Position numbers and translations under genes: made by a program. Positions 1-9,438 of a stretch of DNA of 64,000 nt are shown here, one piece after another. Numbering within the stretch: the first letter of the stretch is position 1; each line of letters starts with the position of its first letter. The notes under the pieces are model-generated. The model did not search any database. It had not been told where the DNA came from and saw only the letters and a program-made list of their open reading frames with translations. Location of the stretch: the NCBI RefSeq assembly GCF_016909015.1, contig NZ_JAFBFA010000006.1, positions 62,001-126,000 on the forward strand, written 5' to 3'. The stretch comes from Gracilibacillus alcaliphilus (GTDB lineage Bacteria > Bacillota > Bacilli > Bacillales > Amphibacillaceae).

Positions 1-1
1 G

Positions 2-106
2 GCACAGCTTGTATCTATTTTAACAATTATCATCAGCATATCTTTGATGATTTATCGCAAACAATCAACCTCTGCACGTTATATGGACATATCCCTTTCG
101 AAGTAA
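2..106 (+). CDS. C-terminal end of an unidentified membrane protein (partial)
   Basis: An open frame enters from the left edge and stops at TAA 104-106. The 34 visible residues begin with a hydrophobic stretch rich in Ile, Leu and Ser that ends in Tyr-Arg-Lys, as at the cytoplasmic end of a last membrane helix, followed by a polar tail. A good terminator follows 11 bases after the stop. Too little is visible to name a family. Confidence 0.5.
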   Translation, partial: AQLVSILTIIISISLMIYRKQSTSARYMDISLSK

Positions 107-117
107 GTCCAAAAATA

Positions 118-147
118 AACAGCCTGAACAACAGGCTGTTTTATTTT
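118..147 (+). terminator. Rho-independent terminator
   Basis: A perfect 9-bp stem (AACAGCCTG with CAGGCTGTT) around a 5-base loop is followed by TTATTTT. It lies between the partial membrane protein and the converging transglutaminase-like gene and could serve both. Confidence 0.85.
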
Positions 148-161
148 ACAAACTTCTTTCA

Positions 162-788
162 CTAAAAATAATCTTTGTTGTCAAGCCTATCTGGAAGATG
201 ATGTTTATACATAACCATAGGGTGATCATGTGCCGTTAATGTGGCTGTCGTTTTGGGATGTGGCTTGGCATAGATCACTGGATCATCATATTCTCCATCT
301 GCTTCACGTATAGGAAAAGCTAATTGTTCTTTTTCTGTGGAAAATTGTGCGTTTACCCCCGGTTTATTTCCACGAGCATCGACCCTAATCCATTTTTGCA
401 GGCTAGCTAAATAAATAGCATTCAAGGCATGAATACTGTAACCGTCCTCAGGCTTTTCAAACAATACTAACCGCTGATAGCAGAAACCAGTAGGAATACC
501 TTGAGAACGCAGCAGAGCAGCTAATAGATTCGTTTTAGCATAGCAAATACCTTCTTTAAATTGTAATACCTCAGATGCCTTACAGGTGACATGACTGCCT
601 TGGATATCAAAAGAATGAGAAATCTGATCACGTACAAAGATAAACGCTGTTTCTGCTTTTTCAACATCTGTTTGTATATCGCTGAATAATTCCGATGTTA
701 CTGTACGCACAAGTGGATGAGAAAAATCGGTTTCCGGAAGTTCTATTACATAGTCGTTCCAATATTTTGATTCAAGGATCCATTTCAA
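162..788 (-). CDS. Transglutaminase-like cysteine protein
   Basis: A 208-residue protein of the transglutaminase/protease-like superfamily. The expected triad is visible: Cys82 in GICYAK, His120 in SIHALN and Asp137 in RVDARGN, in the usual order and spacing. There is no signal peptide, so it is probably cytoplasmic. The start is TTG, supported by GAGGTG about 8 bases upstream; no better ATG exists. Members act as proteases, amidases or cross-linking enzymes, and the substrate cannot be told from sequence. It stands alone, divergent from the ROK regulator. Confidence 0.8.
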   Translation of the reverse strand: MKWILESKYWNDYVIELPETDFSHPLVRTVTSELFSDIQTDVEKAETAFIFVRDQISHSFDIQGSHVTCKASEVLQFKEGICYAKTNLLAALLRSQGIPTGFCYQRLVLFEKPEDGYSIHALNAIYLASLQKWIRVDARGNKPGVNAQFSTEKEQLAFPIREADGEYDDPVIYAKPHPKTTATLTAHDHPMVMYKHHLPDRLDNKDYF

Positions 789-868
789 TATAGGTGCACC
801 TCAATTTTTTGAATTTATATTCATATTTATGAATTAATATACATTAAAAACAATTTATATGCAAGTAC

Positions 869-911
869 TTGTTATCAATGGCAGGCTGTGGTATAGTAAC
901 GAAGTTAACTT
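869..911 (+). promoter_or_regulatory. SigA promoter with palindromic operator before the ROK regulator
   Basis: TTGTTA at 869-874 and TATAGT at 892-897 are 17 bases apart. A perfect palindrome AAGTTAACTT lies at 902-911, at or just after the expected start of transcription. This is where a repressor such as the ROK protein could act on its own operon (inference). Confidence 0.65.
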
Positions 912-944
912 ATTAAAGTCATTTAAAAAGTGGTGATATAGAAA

Positions 945-1979
945 GTGGATCAAAAAATGATGTCCCAAAAGTCTGGAAAGCAAATGATTATCCGAGGGAT
1001 ACGCAGATTTATGCTGGCTCATGAAACCATAACAAAAGCGGAAGCGGCCACATATTTAGATGTTAGTTTTCCAACCGTAAGCAAATTTTTAAATCAAATG
1101 GTGGCATGTGGTGAAGTCATTTCTTTAGGGCTGGCCGCATCGAGCGGAGGGAGACGGGCAAATCAATACCAATACAATACGGCCTACATGCTTAATATGG
1201 TGGTGTTTCTGGAGAAAGAGGAAACATATTATAAAGTTTATGATAGTGCTGGAGAAGTGAAAGAACAAGGGAGCTGGCCTACAGTACTAGTAGCAGGCGG
1301 ACTTGAAGTATTAGTCGGCCGTATTAGTCAAGTGTTTGCCATCTACCCAGCTATTCAGAGCTTGACAATCGGTGTGCCTGGTGTTGTAGACAATGGAAAA
1401 ATCCTTTATATTCCTGATTATCCGCCTTTTGAAGGGCTCGATATTAGCCAGCATATGGCCACCCATTTTTCCATTCCGACAGTAGTTGAAAATGATATGA
1501 ATGCCGCTGTCATTGGCTATTTTCATCTTCATAAATTAAAGGATGATAAAACACTAGTTTATATGTATCTTGGCCAGAATGGACCGGGGGCAGGTGTTAT
1601 CATCAATGGCCGCGTTCATCGTGGGGAAACATTTTTCGCTGGGGAAGTAGCTTTTATTCCACAATATGATAGAGCTAACTTTTATCAAGCAGTACAACAG
1701 GCAGGACGAACAATCCATAACGATAATATGCCGCTAATCGATGCCTTAAGTCGTTTGATTGCTGCTATTACGGCTATTATTAATCCCTATTTGATAATTT
1801 TCTGTCAACACGAGATAGATCAGAGGACATTACAGCTTATTCAACAGACCAGCAGTAAATATATGGCAAAACGGCATCTGCCAAAACTGGTACTTGGTGA
1901 ATGGCGGGAAGATTATTTGTTTGGGTTACATCACTTGGGAATGGATGTATTGTTGGATCGGCCTTTACCTGATTATTAA
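945..1979 (+). CDS. ROK-family transcriptional repressor
   Basis: A 344-residue XylR/NagC-type ROK protein. Residues ~15-75 form a winged helix-turn-helix (the KAEAATYLDVSFPTVSKFL region) and the rest is the sugar-kinase-like ROK domain (TIGVPGVVDNGK, ENDMNAA, MYLGQNGPGAG). The His/Cys zinc cluster of active ROK kinases is not seen where expected (AGEVAFIPQ), which fits a sugar sensor and not an enzyme. The start is a GTG with a weak ribosome site; ATGs at 957 and 960 are alternatives. It heads a probable operon with an MFS transporter 18 bases downstream, and its ligand is probably the sugar handled there. Confidence 0.82.
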   Translation: MDQKMMSQKSGKQMIIRGIRRFMLAHETITKAEAATYLDVSFPTVSKFLNQMVACGEVISLGLAASSGGRRANQYQYNTAYMLNMVVFLEKEETYYKVYDSAGEVKEQGSWPTVLVAGGLEVLVGRISQVFAIYPAIQSLTIGVPGVVDNGKILYIPDYPPFEGLDISQHMATHFSIPTVVENDMNAAVIGYFHLHKLKDDKTLVYMYLGQNGPGAGVIINGRVHRGETFFAGEVAFIPQYDRANFYQAVQQAGRTIHNDNMPLIDALSRLIAAITAIINPYLIIFCQHEIDQRTLQLIQQTSSKYMAKRHLPKLVLGEWREDYLFGLHHLGMDVLLDRPLPDY

Positions 1980-1997
1980 AAAGAGGTGGGGTAGTTA

Positions 1998-3179
1998 TTG
2001 GTAACATTATTATTAATCATTATTTATTTAGCTTTTATAAGTTTGGGGCTGCCAGATTCTTTATTAGGTGCCGCCTGGCCGGCTATGCAGCTGGATTTTG
2101 AGGCTCCGATAGATACAGCAGGTTATCTGTTTATGGTGATTGCTGCAGGGACCATCATCTCAAGTCTGGCAAGCGGTCATGTCTTAAAGCTCTTCGGCAC
2201 TGGAAAAGTAACCTTGGTAAGCGCAGGTATGACGGCTATAGCCTTGCTTGGTTTCCATTTTGCTCCATCACTTATTTGGTTAGTCGTTTTTGCGATCCCG
2301 CTTGGACTGGGTGCAGGAGCTATTGATACAGGGCTCAATGACTATGTAGCCCGGCATTATAAAGCACACCATATGAGCTGGCTTCACAGTTTCTGGGGTG
2401 TCGGAGCTACATTAGGGCCGATTGTTATGGCGTATTTTATGCAAGAGCATGATTCATGGAGAAATGGCTATCTCACTATTTCCATTATCCAGTTTAGTTT
2501 AGTATTGATTTTATTTATCTCTTTACCTTTATGGGGGAAAGCTGCTCGTCAACATCCACCAGTGGAACAAGAACAAGGTAAAGAACAAGCTAACGAAGGA
2601 ACAGAGACCAAATCAATAAGGAATAAAAAAGGGGTAAAGTGGGCTTTGTTTTCATTCTTTTTCTATTGTGCTGCTGAGGCAACAGTAGGTTTGTGGGGGA
2701 GCAGTTATTTAGTGAATATGAAGGCGCTTTCTCCTTCTGTAGCTGCCAAGTGGATTTCCTTTTATTGGGCAGGTATTACGATCGGCCGATTTATTACTGG
2801 TTTTATCACATTAAAAGTAAATAATAATCAACTAATCCGAGCGGGGCAAATGATTGCCTTGAGTGGTGCTGTTTTATTGCTGCTGCCATTACCGTCCGGC
2901 TTTGCTTTAGTTGGTTTACTGCTGATTGGACTAGGCTTAGCACCAATTTTTCCTTGTATGTTACATGAGACCCCGGTTCGTTTCGGCACCTCTCACTCAC
3001 AGAAGATTATGGGGTACCAAATGGCGACAGCCTATACAGGGACTACATTTATGCCACCTCTGTTTGGTTTTATTGCGGCTTACACAAGTGTTGCCTTGTT
3101 CCCTGTATTTATCGTGGGATTTATCGCCATTATGTGGCTTACATCGGAACGTTTACAACGAATATTAAAGCAGGAATAG
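1998..3179 (+). CDS. MFS transporter, probable sugar permease
   Basis: A 393-residue protein with about 12 hydrophobic segments and a charged central loop at residues ~185-215, the usual 6+6 MFS layout. It resembles the FHS/sugar-symporter branch (PDSLLGAAWP near the N-terminus, GLGAGAIDTGLNDY in helices 4-5). The start is TTG after AAGAGGTGGGG. It lies between the ROK repressor and a sugar O-acetyltransferase, so sugar uptake or efflux is likely; the substrate is unknown. Confidence 0.78.
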   Translation: MVTLLLIIIYLAFISLGLPDSLLGAAWPAMQLDFEAPIDTAGYLFMVIAAGTIISSLASGHVLKLFGTGKVTLVSAGMTAIALLGFHFAPSLIWLVVFAIPLGLGAGAIDTGLNDYVARHYKAHHMSWLHSFWGVGATLGPIVMAYFMQEHDSWRNGYLTISIIQFSLVLILFISLPLWGKAARQHPPVEQEQGKEQANEGTETKSIRNKKGVKWALFSFFFYCAAEATVGLWGSSYLVNMKALSPSVAAKWISFYWAGITIGRFITGFITLKVNNNQLIRAGQMIALSGAVLLLLPLPSGFALVGLLLIGLGLAPIFPCMLHETPVRFGTSHSQKIMGYQMATAYTGTTFMPPLFGFIAAYTSVALFPVFIVGFIAIMWLTSERLQRILKQE

Positions 3180-3189
3180 GAGTATGAAA

Positions 3190-3747
3190 ATGAGAACAGA
3201 AAAAGAGAAAATGTTAGCAGGAGAACTTTATGATGCAACCGACGCGGTTTTGACAGAGGATCGTCATCGAGTAAGACAGCTTGTTCGTACGTATAATGCA
3301 ACAGAGGAGCATCAATTGAAATACCGGGTAGAGTTATTAAAAGAGATAGTTGGATCAACCGGTGAAAATATTTACATAGAGCCCAATATCCGCTTTGATT
3401 ACGGCTATAATACGTATGTAGGTGAAAACTTTTTTGCCAATTTTGATTTTACGGTGTTGGACGTATGTGAAGTACGGATTGGAGATGACTGTCTGATTGG
3501 ACCGGGGGTGAAAATCCTAACTGCTACACATCCGCTTGATGCAATGGAACGGGCTTCAGGCAAAGAATACGGCAAACCTATCAAAATTGGTGATAAGGTA
3601 TGGATTGGCGGAGGAGTAATTATTAACCCGGGTGTAACAATTGGTGATAACGTGGTGATAGGTTCGGGTGCGGTGGTAACTAATGATGTTCCCAATAATG
3701 TTCTGGTTGGCGGTAATCCAGCTAGAGTGATAAAAACAATAGATTAG
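3190..3747 (+). CDS. maa: Sugar O-acetyltransferase (maltose/galactoside type)
   Basis: A 185-residue left-handed beta-helix acetyltransferase close in length to Bacillus Maa (about 184 residues). It has the N-terminal Mac domain (KEKMLAGELYDATD), hexapeptide repeats, the catalytic-region TATHPLDA with its His, and the C-terminal VVTNDVPNNVLVGGNPARVI. It moves acetyl from acetyl-CoA to a sugar hydroxyl. The ATG at 3190 has AGGAG at 7 bases; the in-frame ATG at 3184 is too close to it. The ribosome site overlaps the MFS stop codon, so the genes are probably co-transcribed. The symbol rests on family resemblance. Confidence 0.82.
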   Translation: MRTEKEKMLAGELYDATDAVLTEDRHRVRQLVRTYNATEEHQLKYRVELLKEIVGSTGENIYIEPNIRFDYGYNTYVGENFFANFDFTVLDVCEVRIGDDCLIGPGVKILTATHPLDAMERASGKEYGKPIKIGDKVWIGGGVIINPGVTIGDNVVIGSGAVVTNDVPNNVLVGGNPARVIKTID

Positions 3748-3752
3748 TAGGG

Positions 3753-3800
3753 GATGTTCAAAAAGTCCAACAAAAATGACACGGCGAATTTATGCATTGG
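3753..3800 (+). repeat. Left half of a TGTTCAAAAAGTCC-ended intergenic repeat
   Basis: Directly after the maa stop, TGTTCAAAAAGTCC is followed by AAAATGACACGGCGAATTT. The same order occurs at 27342 and, more diverged, at 36669. The matching right end (like TTTTTGAACA) is missing here, so this is a truncated copy. Confidence 0.55.
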
Positions 3801-3862
3801 CAATAGGGGAATGTCTCCATGTTGATGTACAATTTATATTGTAGAGAAATGGAGGGTGAGTT

Positions 3863-4663
3863 ATGATTAAGCTAGTATTAACAGATATGGATGGAACTTT
3901 TTTAAATAATCAGGGGGATTTTAATCGCGAGTTATTTCAAGAAGTGAAGCAAGTTATGCAGGATAAGGGCGTTACCTTTGCACCGGTAACTGGTAAACAG
4001 TGCGAGCGAGTAGAGGAGCTTTTTGGCCAAGATGCGTCCGGCCTATGGATTTTGGGGGATAGTGCCACTAGAATCAAGCATAAGGGCGAGTATGTGTATG
4101 AATCTTTATTAAATAATCAAACAGGACAAGAAATCATTGCCGCATTGGAAGCGATCAGTTTAGATCAAACGATTATTGCTTGCACAAGGAATGGTGCATT
4201 TATTAAAGAAACGACACCCCCAGAAGAATCAGCCATTGTCCGTATGTCTTATGCGCAAGTGCATCTTGTAAGTGACTTCAAGGAAATCACCGATGATTTT
4301 GTTAAAATTACCGTACATGATCCGTTATTAAACTGTTTTGTAACGAAAGAGCACTTAGCAGATTTCTTTGACCGTGCCTATTTTGTTGCCTCGGAAGCGG
4401 CATGGATTGATATCGCAAATGTCAACGTTCATAAAGGTACAACCGTTCAGAAACTGCAAGAGCTTTTGGATGTTACTGCTGACGAAACGATGGCCTTTGG
4501 TGATGGTTACAACGATATTGAACTGATGCGAGCGGCAGCTTACAGTTTTGCTGTAAGCAATGCCGTGCCGGAAACGAAGGCAGCTGCAAGTTTTGTGACC
4601 GGATCTAATGAAGAAGAGGCGGTGATGACTACCATTATCAAAATATTAACACTGCAATCGTAA
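3863..4663 (+). CDS. HAD-superfamily (Cof-type) phosphatase
   Basis: A 266-residue Cof-like HAD hydrolase. Motif I is LTDMDGTFLN with the Asp nucleophile and acid/base Asp, motif II is around PVTGKQ and motif IV is FGDGYNDIELM. The C2 cap lies between residues ~80 and ~185. Members dephosphorylate sugar phosphates, FMN or pyridoxal phosphate; this one's substrate is unknown. GGAGGGTGAG precedes the ATG. It follows the sugar genes after a 115-base gap and may belong to the same function. A terminator follows. Confidence 0.85.
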   Translation: MIKLVLTDMDGTFLNNQGDFNRELFQEVKQVMQDKGVTFAPVTGKQCERVEELFGQDASGLWILGDSATRIKHKGEYVYESLLNNQTGQEIIAALEAISLDQTIIACTRNGAFIKETTPPEESAIVRMSYAQVHLVSDFKEITDDFVKITVHDPLLNCFVTKEHLADFFDRAYFVASEAAWIDIANVNVHKGTTVQKLQELLDVTADETMAFGDGYNDIELMRAAAYSFAVSNAVPETKAAASFVTGSNEEEAVMTTIIKILTLQS

Positions 4664-4684
4664 GAAAGGCAATAACTCTCCCTT

Positions 4685-4718
4685 ACTCATACCATCAGAT
4701 ATGCTGGTATGAGTTTTT
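4685..4718 (+). terminator. Rho-independent terminator after the HAD gene
   Basis: Perfect 10-bp stem ACTCATACCA/TGGTATGAGT with a 10-base loop and a TTTTG tail. Confidence 0.85.
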
Positions 4719-5089
4719 GACTTGGTATAACGTAAGCTCGCGTAAAGATCTGCTGGAAGTGATAACATAACTGCTGTATCTTTCGATGATATTGAAAAAA
4801 GTGCAACCTAAGTATGGTTCAATTCGTATTATATACTATGCAGGGAGAATGGAAGAAAGAAATAGGATAAAAAATATATTATCTAGGCTTTGGTGCAGTA
4901 AATAAGTTTTGAAAAACAGTAGCGACCTCAAGCGCAGTATGTATAAAACATTGATAAATCAGAAAATAACTTAAGTCTAAATCATTAATAAATAGACAGA
5001 AGTAACCACAGTCAGTAAAAACGTGTATAATATAGTATAAGTCATGGTACCTATAGTGATAATTAGAATGATGGTGGAAGGTGACAATT
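4719..5089. other. Gap before the broken LuxR-type regulator
   Basis: AT-rich and without a convincing gene. A TATAAT at 5026-5031 has no good -35 and may be the old promoter of the broken regulator. GGAAGGTG at 5076-5083 is the ribosome site of that gene. Nothing else was recognised. Confidence 0.5.
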
Positions 5090-7626
5090 ATGCAGGCTGT
5101 TTGGTTGCATTCTAAAACAACTATACCTAAAGTGGCGGATACTATTATCACCAGAGAACGCTTGTATCCCTTTATACGCCATAATCCTCAGGCGAGAATT
5201 ACGATTATTCAAGCAGCTGCTGGTTATGGAAAAGCAACTATTTTAAGTCAATGGGTTCAGCAGCTGGCAGAACCAGTGGCCTGACTGTCTATTGATGTGA
5301 TGGATAATGATCCAAGCCGTTTCTGGCAATATATCTTAAAAGCTATTGAAAAAGCGACAGGGCAACCAATAGATAAAAAATTGGAGCATTTATTTGATTT
5401 GCAATATATGCCTCCTCTAGAGCTGATTGTCGATTCGCTGCTGAACGAACTAAGTCTGTTCGAATCGCCTCTGCATATTGTGTTAGATGACTATCATCAT
5501 ATAGAGCTGGATATCATTCATGAAATGGTGATCCGCCTTATTAATTACTTACCAGATCATATCTATCTATATACAGCCAGCAGAAGCAAATTACCATTTC
5601 CTATTGCCGCCTGGCGGGTAAAATCTTGACTTGCAGAAGTTGGCATTGATAAGTTGTCTTTTACCTATCAAGAAGTAGAAGCCCTCTACCAAAAGAAGAA
5701 TATTGTTATGGATAAAGCCTCCTTTTGCGAGAAAATTTTGCGAAAAACAAATGGATGGGCAGCTGGTGTGCAGTTAGCAGGGATATCGGAGGAAAGAAAT
5801 AGCGGAACACTACATAGTTCAACATCATTTGTTACAGAATATATTATGCAAGAAATATTTGTCACCTTGCCTGTCACTACACAGCAGTTCCTATTACAAA
5901 CATCACTGTTGAAAGTGCTGGATCCAGAGCTTTGTAATATCCTAACTAATCGTAAAGATAGCTATGAACAATTGTCTGAATTAGTGGACTTAGGCATTCT
6001 TACGATACGCTTGTCCCCTCAAAACAGACCTTTCGTTACCATCAGCTGTTGGCGGAAGTGTTAGAATTGGAACGAAGAAACAAATATACCACGGAACAGC
6101 TGCAAGCACTTGCTGAAAAAACTGCTGGATTGTTGTATACCAGAGGGGATTACAATACCGCTATTGAGTTAGAATTGGAACGAGGCTTGTACTTGTCCGC
6201 CGATCAATGGATTGCTGAACAATTGCTTGATATTTTCTATAGTGGTCAAATCAGGCTGTTGATTCAGTGGGTAGATAATTTACGTGAAGCAGCTTATCCT
6301 GTGAATGTGGAGACACTGGTTATATACGCTGTTTCGCTAACCACGATTCAAAATATGGAAAAGGCGGACAGGGTAATTAAGGAATTAGACAACCGTCATG
6401 TACAAGAAGGATGGCAGGATCAAGAGGAATATGCAGAGCCTGCCAGTATTCTGCGATCCTTAAAAGCATATGTCAAGTTAGCTACGGGAGAACAAGAGGC
6501 TTTTATTGAGCTTCTTACCGAACAAGTGAAGAAGGGGCTGATAAATGATAAATGGTATCTTGCCCCTGTACAGTATAATCCATTTCACGCCAAGCTCACT
6601 CGTACATCATTTGGTTCTAAGGGGAAGTATTCTGCTGTTAATGAGGTTCGCGCCTTCTTAGAAGTTTTTCGTCAGACAGAATTTAAAGAACAACATGTGA
6701 TGGGATACAGCTATGGAGTATTTGCCGAAATTCTCTATGAAACCAATCAATTAGAAGAGGTGTTGTTGGAAATTCATGAAGGCATGCAATATGCTCTTCG
6801 CTTTAAAGATCATGGTTTATATGTGCCGCTGTCTATTCTCAAAGGGAAAGTGTATATGATACAAGGGCAGATGACAGCTGCCCATGCAGTATGGGATCAG
6901 GCCTTAAGTCATGTGTCGGAGTGGTATTGGTGGCGGTCTATCGAGGCGATGAAGGCATTAGCCTATCTGAGAGAAAATAAGCCAGCAGAAGCAGAAAAGG
7001 AATTATTCAAAACAATACGCCCAGACTCCCTGCAAATAGAGTTAGGTCAAGAGTTGTGGCTATTAGTTTATTGCCGTCTGTTAATGAAGAAAAATGAATG
7101 GGAGATGGCATTGAAAATCGTTATTCAAGTGCGTGAACATGCCGCTGAAGATGAGCAAATTGATTTGCTCATCGAGTCCGCTGTCTTAGAAGCTATTTGC
7201 CATAAACAGCTGAAACAGGAGGAGATCGCATCTGTTACTTTGCATGAGGCACTTGTATTAGGTTCTAGCTATGGCTACAAACGAATATTTCTTGATGAGA
7301 ATGGTTTTAAGGATGTGTTAATGACCTACCAGACTTTTAAAAGAAAGACAAAGCTAATTCAAGAAGACGTTCCTGCTGTTTATCTGGAAGGACTGGGTGC
7401 CAAAGAAAGAAGTTCCATTCCAGTTGATGACAGCGTAAATACGCTGACACCGCGAGAAATAGATGACCTGCGTTTATTGATAAGCGGTGTTTCAAACCGT
7501 GAGATGGCGAAGCAGTTATTTCTAACTGAGGGTACCATTCGAGTCTATCTCACAAAGATTTACAGCAAGTTAGGTGTCCAATCACGAGCTCAAGCCATAC
7601 TAAAGGCAAAGGAATGGAAGCTCTAA
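5090..7626 (+). pseudogene. MalT-like LuxR-family regulator, broken by two TGA codons and a frameshift
   Basis: The pieces join into one ~845-residue MalT/LuxR (LAL-type) regulator: an N-terminal NTPase region, a long helical TPR-like region and a C-terminal LuxR helix-turn-helix (LTPREIDDLRLLISG). TGA stops at 5282-5284 and 5627-5629 both sit where the family usually has Trp (the AAWLSLDE-type motif and the motif after the AAWRVKS-like stretch), consistent with TGG to TGA changes. A one-base loss near 6029 then shifts the frame (FRYHQLLAEVLE resumes). The Walker A motif reads GYGKAT, having lost its usual Thr. The downstream 525-codon frame could only be expressed from an internal start. Confidence 0.85.
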
Positions 7627-7739
7627 CCTGCTTTAAAGACGTCAAACCCATTTTTCTTTTTTTATCATGTTTTATTTGGAGACAGAGCAGGTATGATGAG
7701 AAGAGAAGGATGTTACAAAAAGAATGGAGGATGATACAT

Positions 7740-8741
7740 ATGAATAAAAAAAGGTGGTTAGCATTAGCAGCAGCGGCAGGATTATTTCTGATTTCTGTCG
7801 GGTTTCAATTTATGTCATCGATGCTAACAGCTGACTTTGACCGCCTCTTTAGTTTTTATGACCAGACAGAAGGTTATTCTGAAAAGGTGATAGAACAGGG
7901 AAGCGGTTCGCAGAAAATTGCTGTTTTACATGTGGATGGAGTCATTCAGGACACAGGTTCAGCAGGCTTTTTGAATGCCGGTGGCTATAATCATCAGGCT
8001 TTTCTGGAAATGCTGGATCAGGCAGGGGAGGATAGCTCGGTAGGTGGCGTTATCTTGCGTGTCAATACCCCTGGTGGAGGTGTTGTGGAAAGTGCTGAAA
8101 TCCATGACAAAATAGTAGAAATCAAGGAAATGTATGATAAACCAGTGTACGTTTCGATGGGAAATACAGCGGCATCAGGCGGTTATTATATTTCAGCGCC
8201 AGTGGATAAGATCGTCGCCCATAATGCAACTTTAACGGGTTCTATCGGAGTAATTATGGAGAGCTATAATTTCTCAGAATTGGCAGATCAGCTTGGTATT
8301 GACGTGAACACGATTAAAAGCGGGGAACATAAGGATATTATGTCTATGTACCGTGAGATGAGTGATGAAGAGCGTGACTTATTACAAGCGATGATTGATG
8401 ATATGTATAATGATTTTGTACAGGTCATTGTCGATGGCAGAGATATGCCGGAAGACCGTGTGCGTGAGCTCGGAGATGGCAGGGTATATACTGGTTCACA
8501 GGCACAAGCAGAAGGCTTAGTAGATGAACTAGGTTCATTTGATGATACGGTAGCGATGATGAAAGAAGAGCAAAATTTGGCTAATGCGTCATTGATTGAG
8601 TATAGTCAATCAGGTTATTATGATCAATTGCTGGGCGGTGTAGCACAGAGTTTGTTCAGCTCTGAAACCAATATTTTTGGTTTAAAGGAACTATTACAAG
8701 AAAATAATGCACCGCGTGCGATGTACTTATATTCACGATAA
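7740..8741 (+). CDS. sppA: Signal peptide peptidase SppA (S49 family)
   Basis: A 333-residue membrane-anchored serine protease that degrades signal peptides left after secretion. One N-terminal helix (residues ~5-28) anchors it. Ser146 in NTAASGGYY is the nucleophile and Lys198 in SGEHKDI the general base, matching the B. subtilis dyad within one residue. The start was set at ATG 7740 because GGAGG lies 9 bases upstream; the frame stays open further upstream into the broken regulator, without a plausible start. An RDD-family gene follows after 15 bases, the same order as yteI-yteJ in B. subtilis. Confidence 0.93.
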   Translation: MNKKRWLALAAAAGLFLISVGFQFMSSMLTADFDRLFSFYDQTEGYSEKVIEQGSGSQKIAVLHVDGVIQDTGSAGFLNAGGYNHQAFLEMLDQAGEDSSVGGVILRVNTPGGGVVESAEIHDKIVEIKEMYDKPVYVSMGNTAASGGYYISAPVDKIVAHNATLTGSIGVIMESYNFSELADQLGIDVNTIKSGEHKDIMSMYREMSDEERDLLQAMIDDMYNDFVQVIVDGRDMPEDRVRELGDGRVYTGSQAQAEGLVDELGSFDDTVAMMKEEQNLANASLIEYSQSGYYDQLLGGVAQSLFSSETNIFGLKELLQENNAPRAMYLYSR

Positions 8742-8756
8742 GGGGGGGGCGATAAA

Positions 8757-9200
8757 GTGGAAGAACCACAAGTAACAACCCATCGCTATGCAGGATTTTG
8801 GATGCGGTTTTGGGCGTATTTAGTCGATAGTATCATTGTTTTAAGCATTAGCGGCATCTTGCTTGTTCCCTTTGCTTTTATCAATGAAGGTAAGCCGCTG
8901 ACAATTGGTTTTTGGACGGTGAATGGTATTCTGACAGCGGTCATCTTTTATTTATACTTCTTATTAATGACCAAATTCTTTCAGCAAACGTTAGGAAAGA
9001 TGATTTTTGGTTTGCGAGTAATCCGAGAAGATGACCAGCCTTTAAAATGGAGTGACCTTATCTTTCGTGAAGTAATCGGACGTTTTATTTATCGAATCTT
9101 TATGATTATGTATTTGCTTTACCTGTTTGTGGCTTTTACCAATCAGAAGCAAGGATTACATGATATGGTCGCTAATACCCGTGTGGTATTTGACGAATAA
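8757..9200 (+). CDS. yteJ: RDD-family membrane protein (YteJ-like)
   Basis: A 147-residue protein with an RDD domain: the RFWAYLVDS motif (Arg...Asp-Asp pattern) near the N-terminus, three hydrophobic segments and the C-terminal GLHDMVANTRVV. In B. subtilis, YteJ works next to SppA and is reported to influence its activity. The start is GTG with a run of eight G just upstream. It shares sppA's transcript and is closed by the terminator at 9210. Confidence 0.88.
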   Translation: MEEPQVTTHRYAGFWMRFWAYLVDSIIVLSISGILLVPFAFINEGKPLTIGFWTVNGILTAVIFYLYFLLMTKFFQQTLGKMIFGLRVIREDDQPLKWSDLIFREVIGRFIYRIFMIMYLLYLFVAFTNQKQGLHDMVANTRVVFDE

Positions 9201-9209
9201 CAAGGAATG

Positions 9210-9246
9210 GGGTTATTGCTTATAACAAAAGTAATAACCCTTTTTC
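9210..9246 (+). terminator. Rho-independent terminator after yteJ
   Basis: Stem GGGTTATT/AATAACCC with a 15-base loop, followed by TTTTTCTT. Confidence 0.88.
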
Positions 9247-9249
9247 TTG

Positions 9250-9438
9250 TAAGATAAGAAGTATATCCAATGCCAGTTATTATTAGCTATTTTAGAAATA
9301 AGCTCTGTAGAAGATATGGAGAACAAGGCAATCGCTGCGGCTAACCGTTTCGTTTTTCGACGTACAGGGCGTACTAGTGCCGACGTGGCGATTGTCGTCG
9401 CGATGTTAGTCTGCCGAGGGGGCATGCTCTTCAGCTAA
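9250..9438. other. Unassigned gene debris, locally GC-rich
   Basis: No intact gene. From about 9320 to 9430 the sequence is visibly richer in G+C and CpG than its surroundings. A short plus-strand frame here (EDMENKAIAAANRFVF...) has no ribosome site and was not recognised; the minus-strand frame starting at 9425 is Ala/Thr/Arg-rich shadow-like sequence. It may be the front part of the broken hydrolase that follows, or foreign DNA. Confidence 0.4.

Noticed and set aside
5282..5629. TGA read as tryptophan (recoding or a variant code)
   Set aside because: TGA ends several intact genes here, for example at 28585-28587 and 35159-35161, and the same regulator also has a frameshift and a damaged Walker A. 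Decay explains it better.
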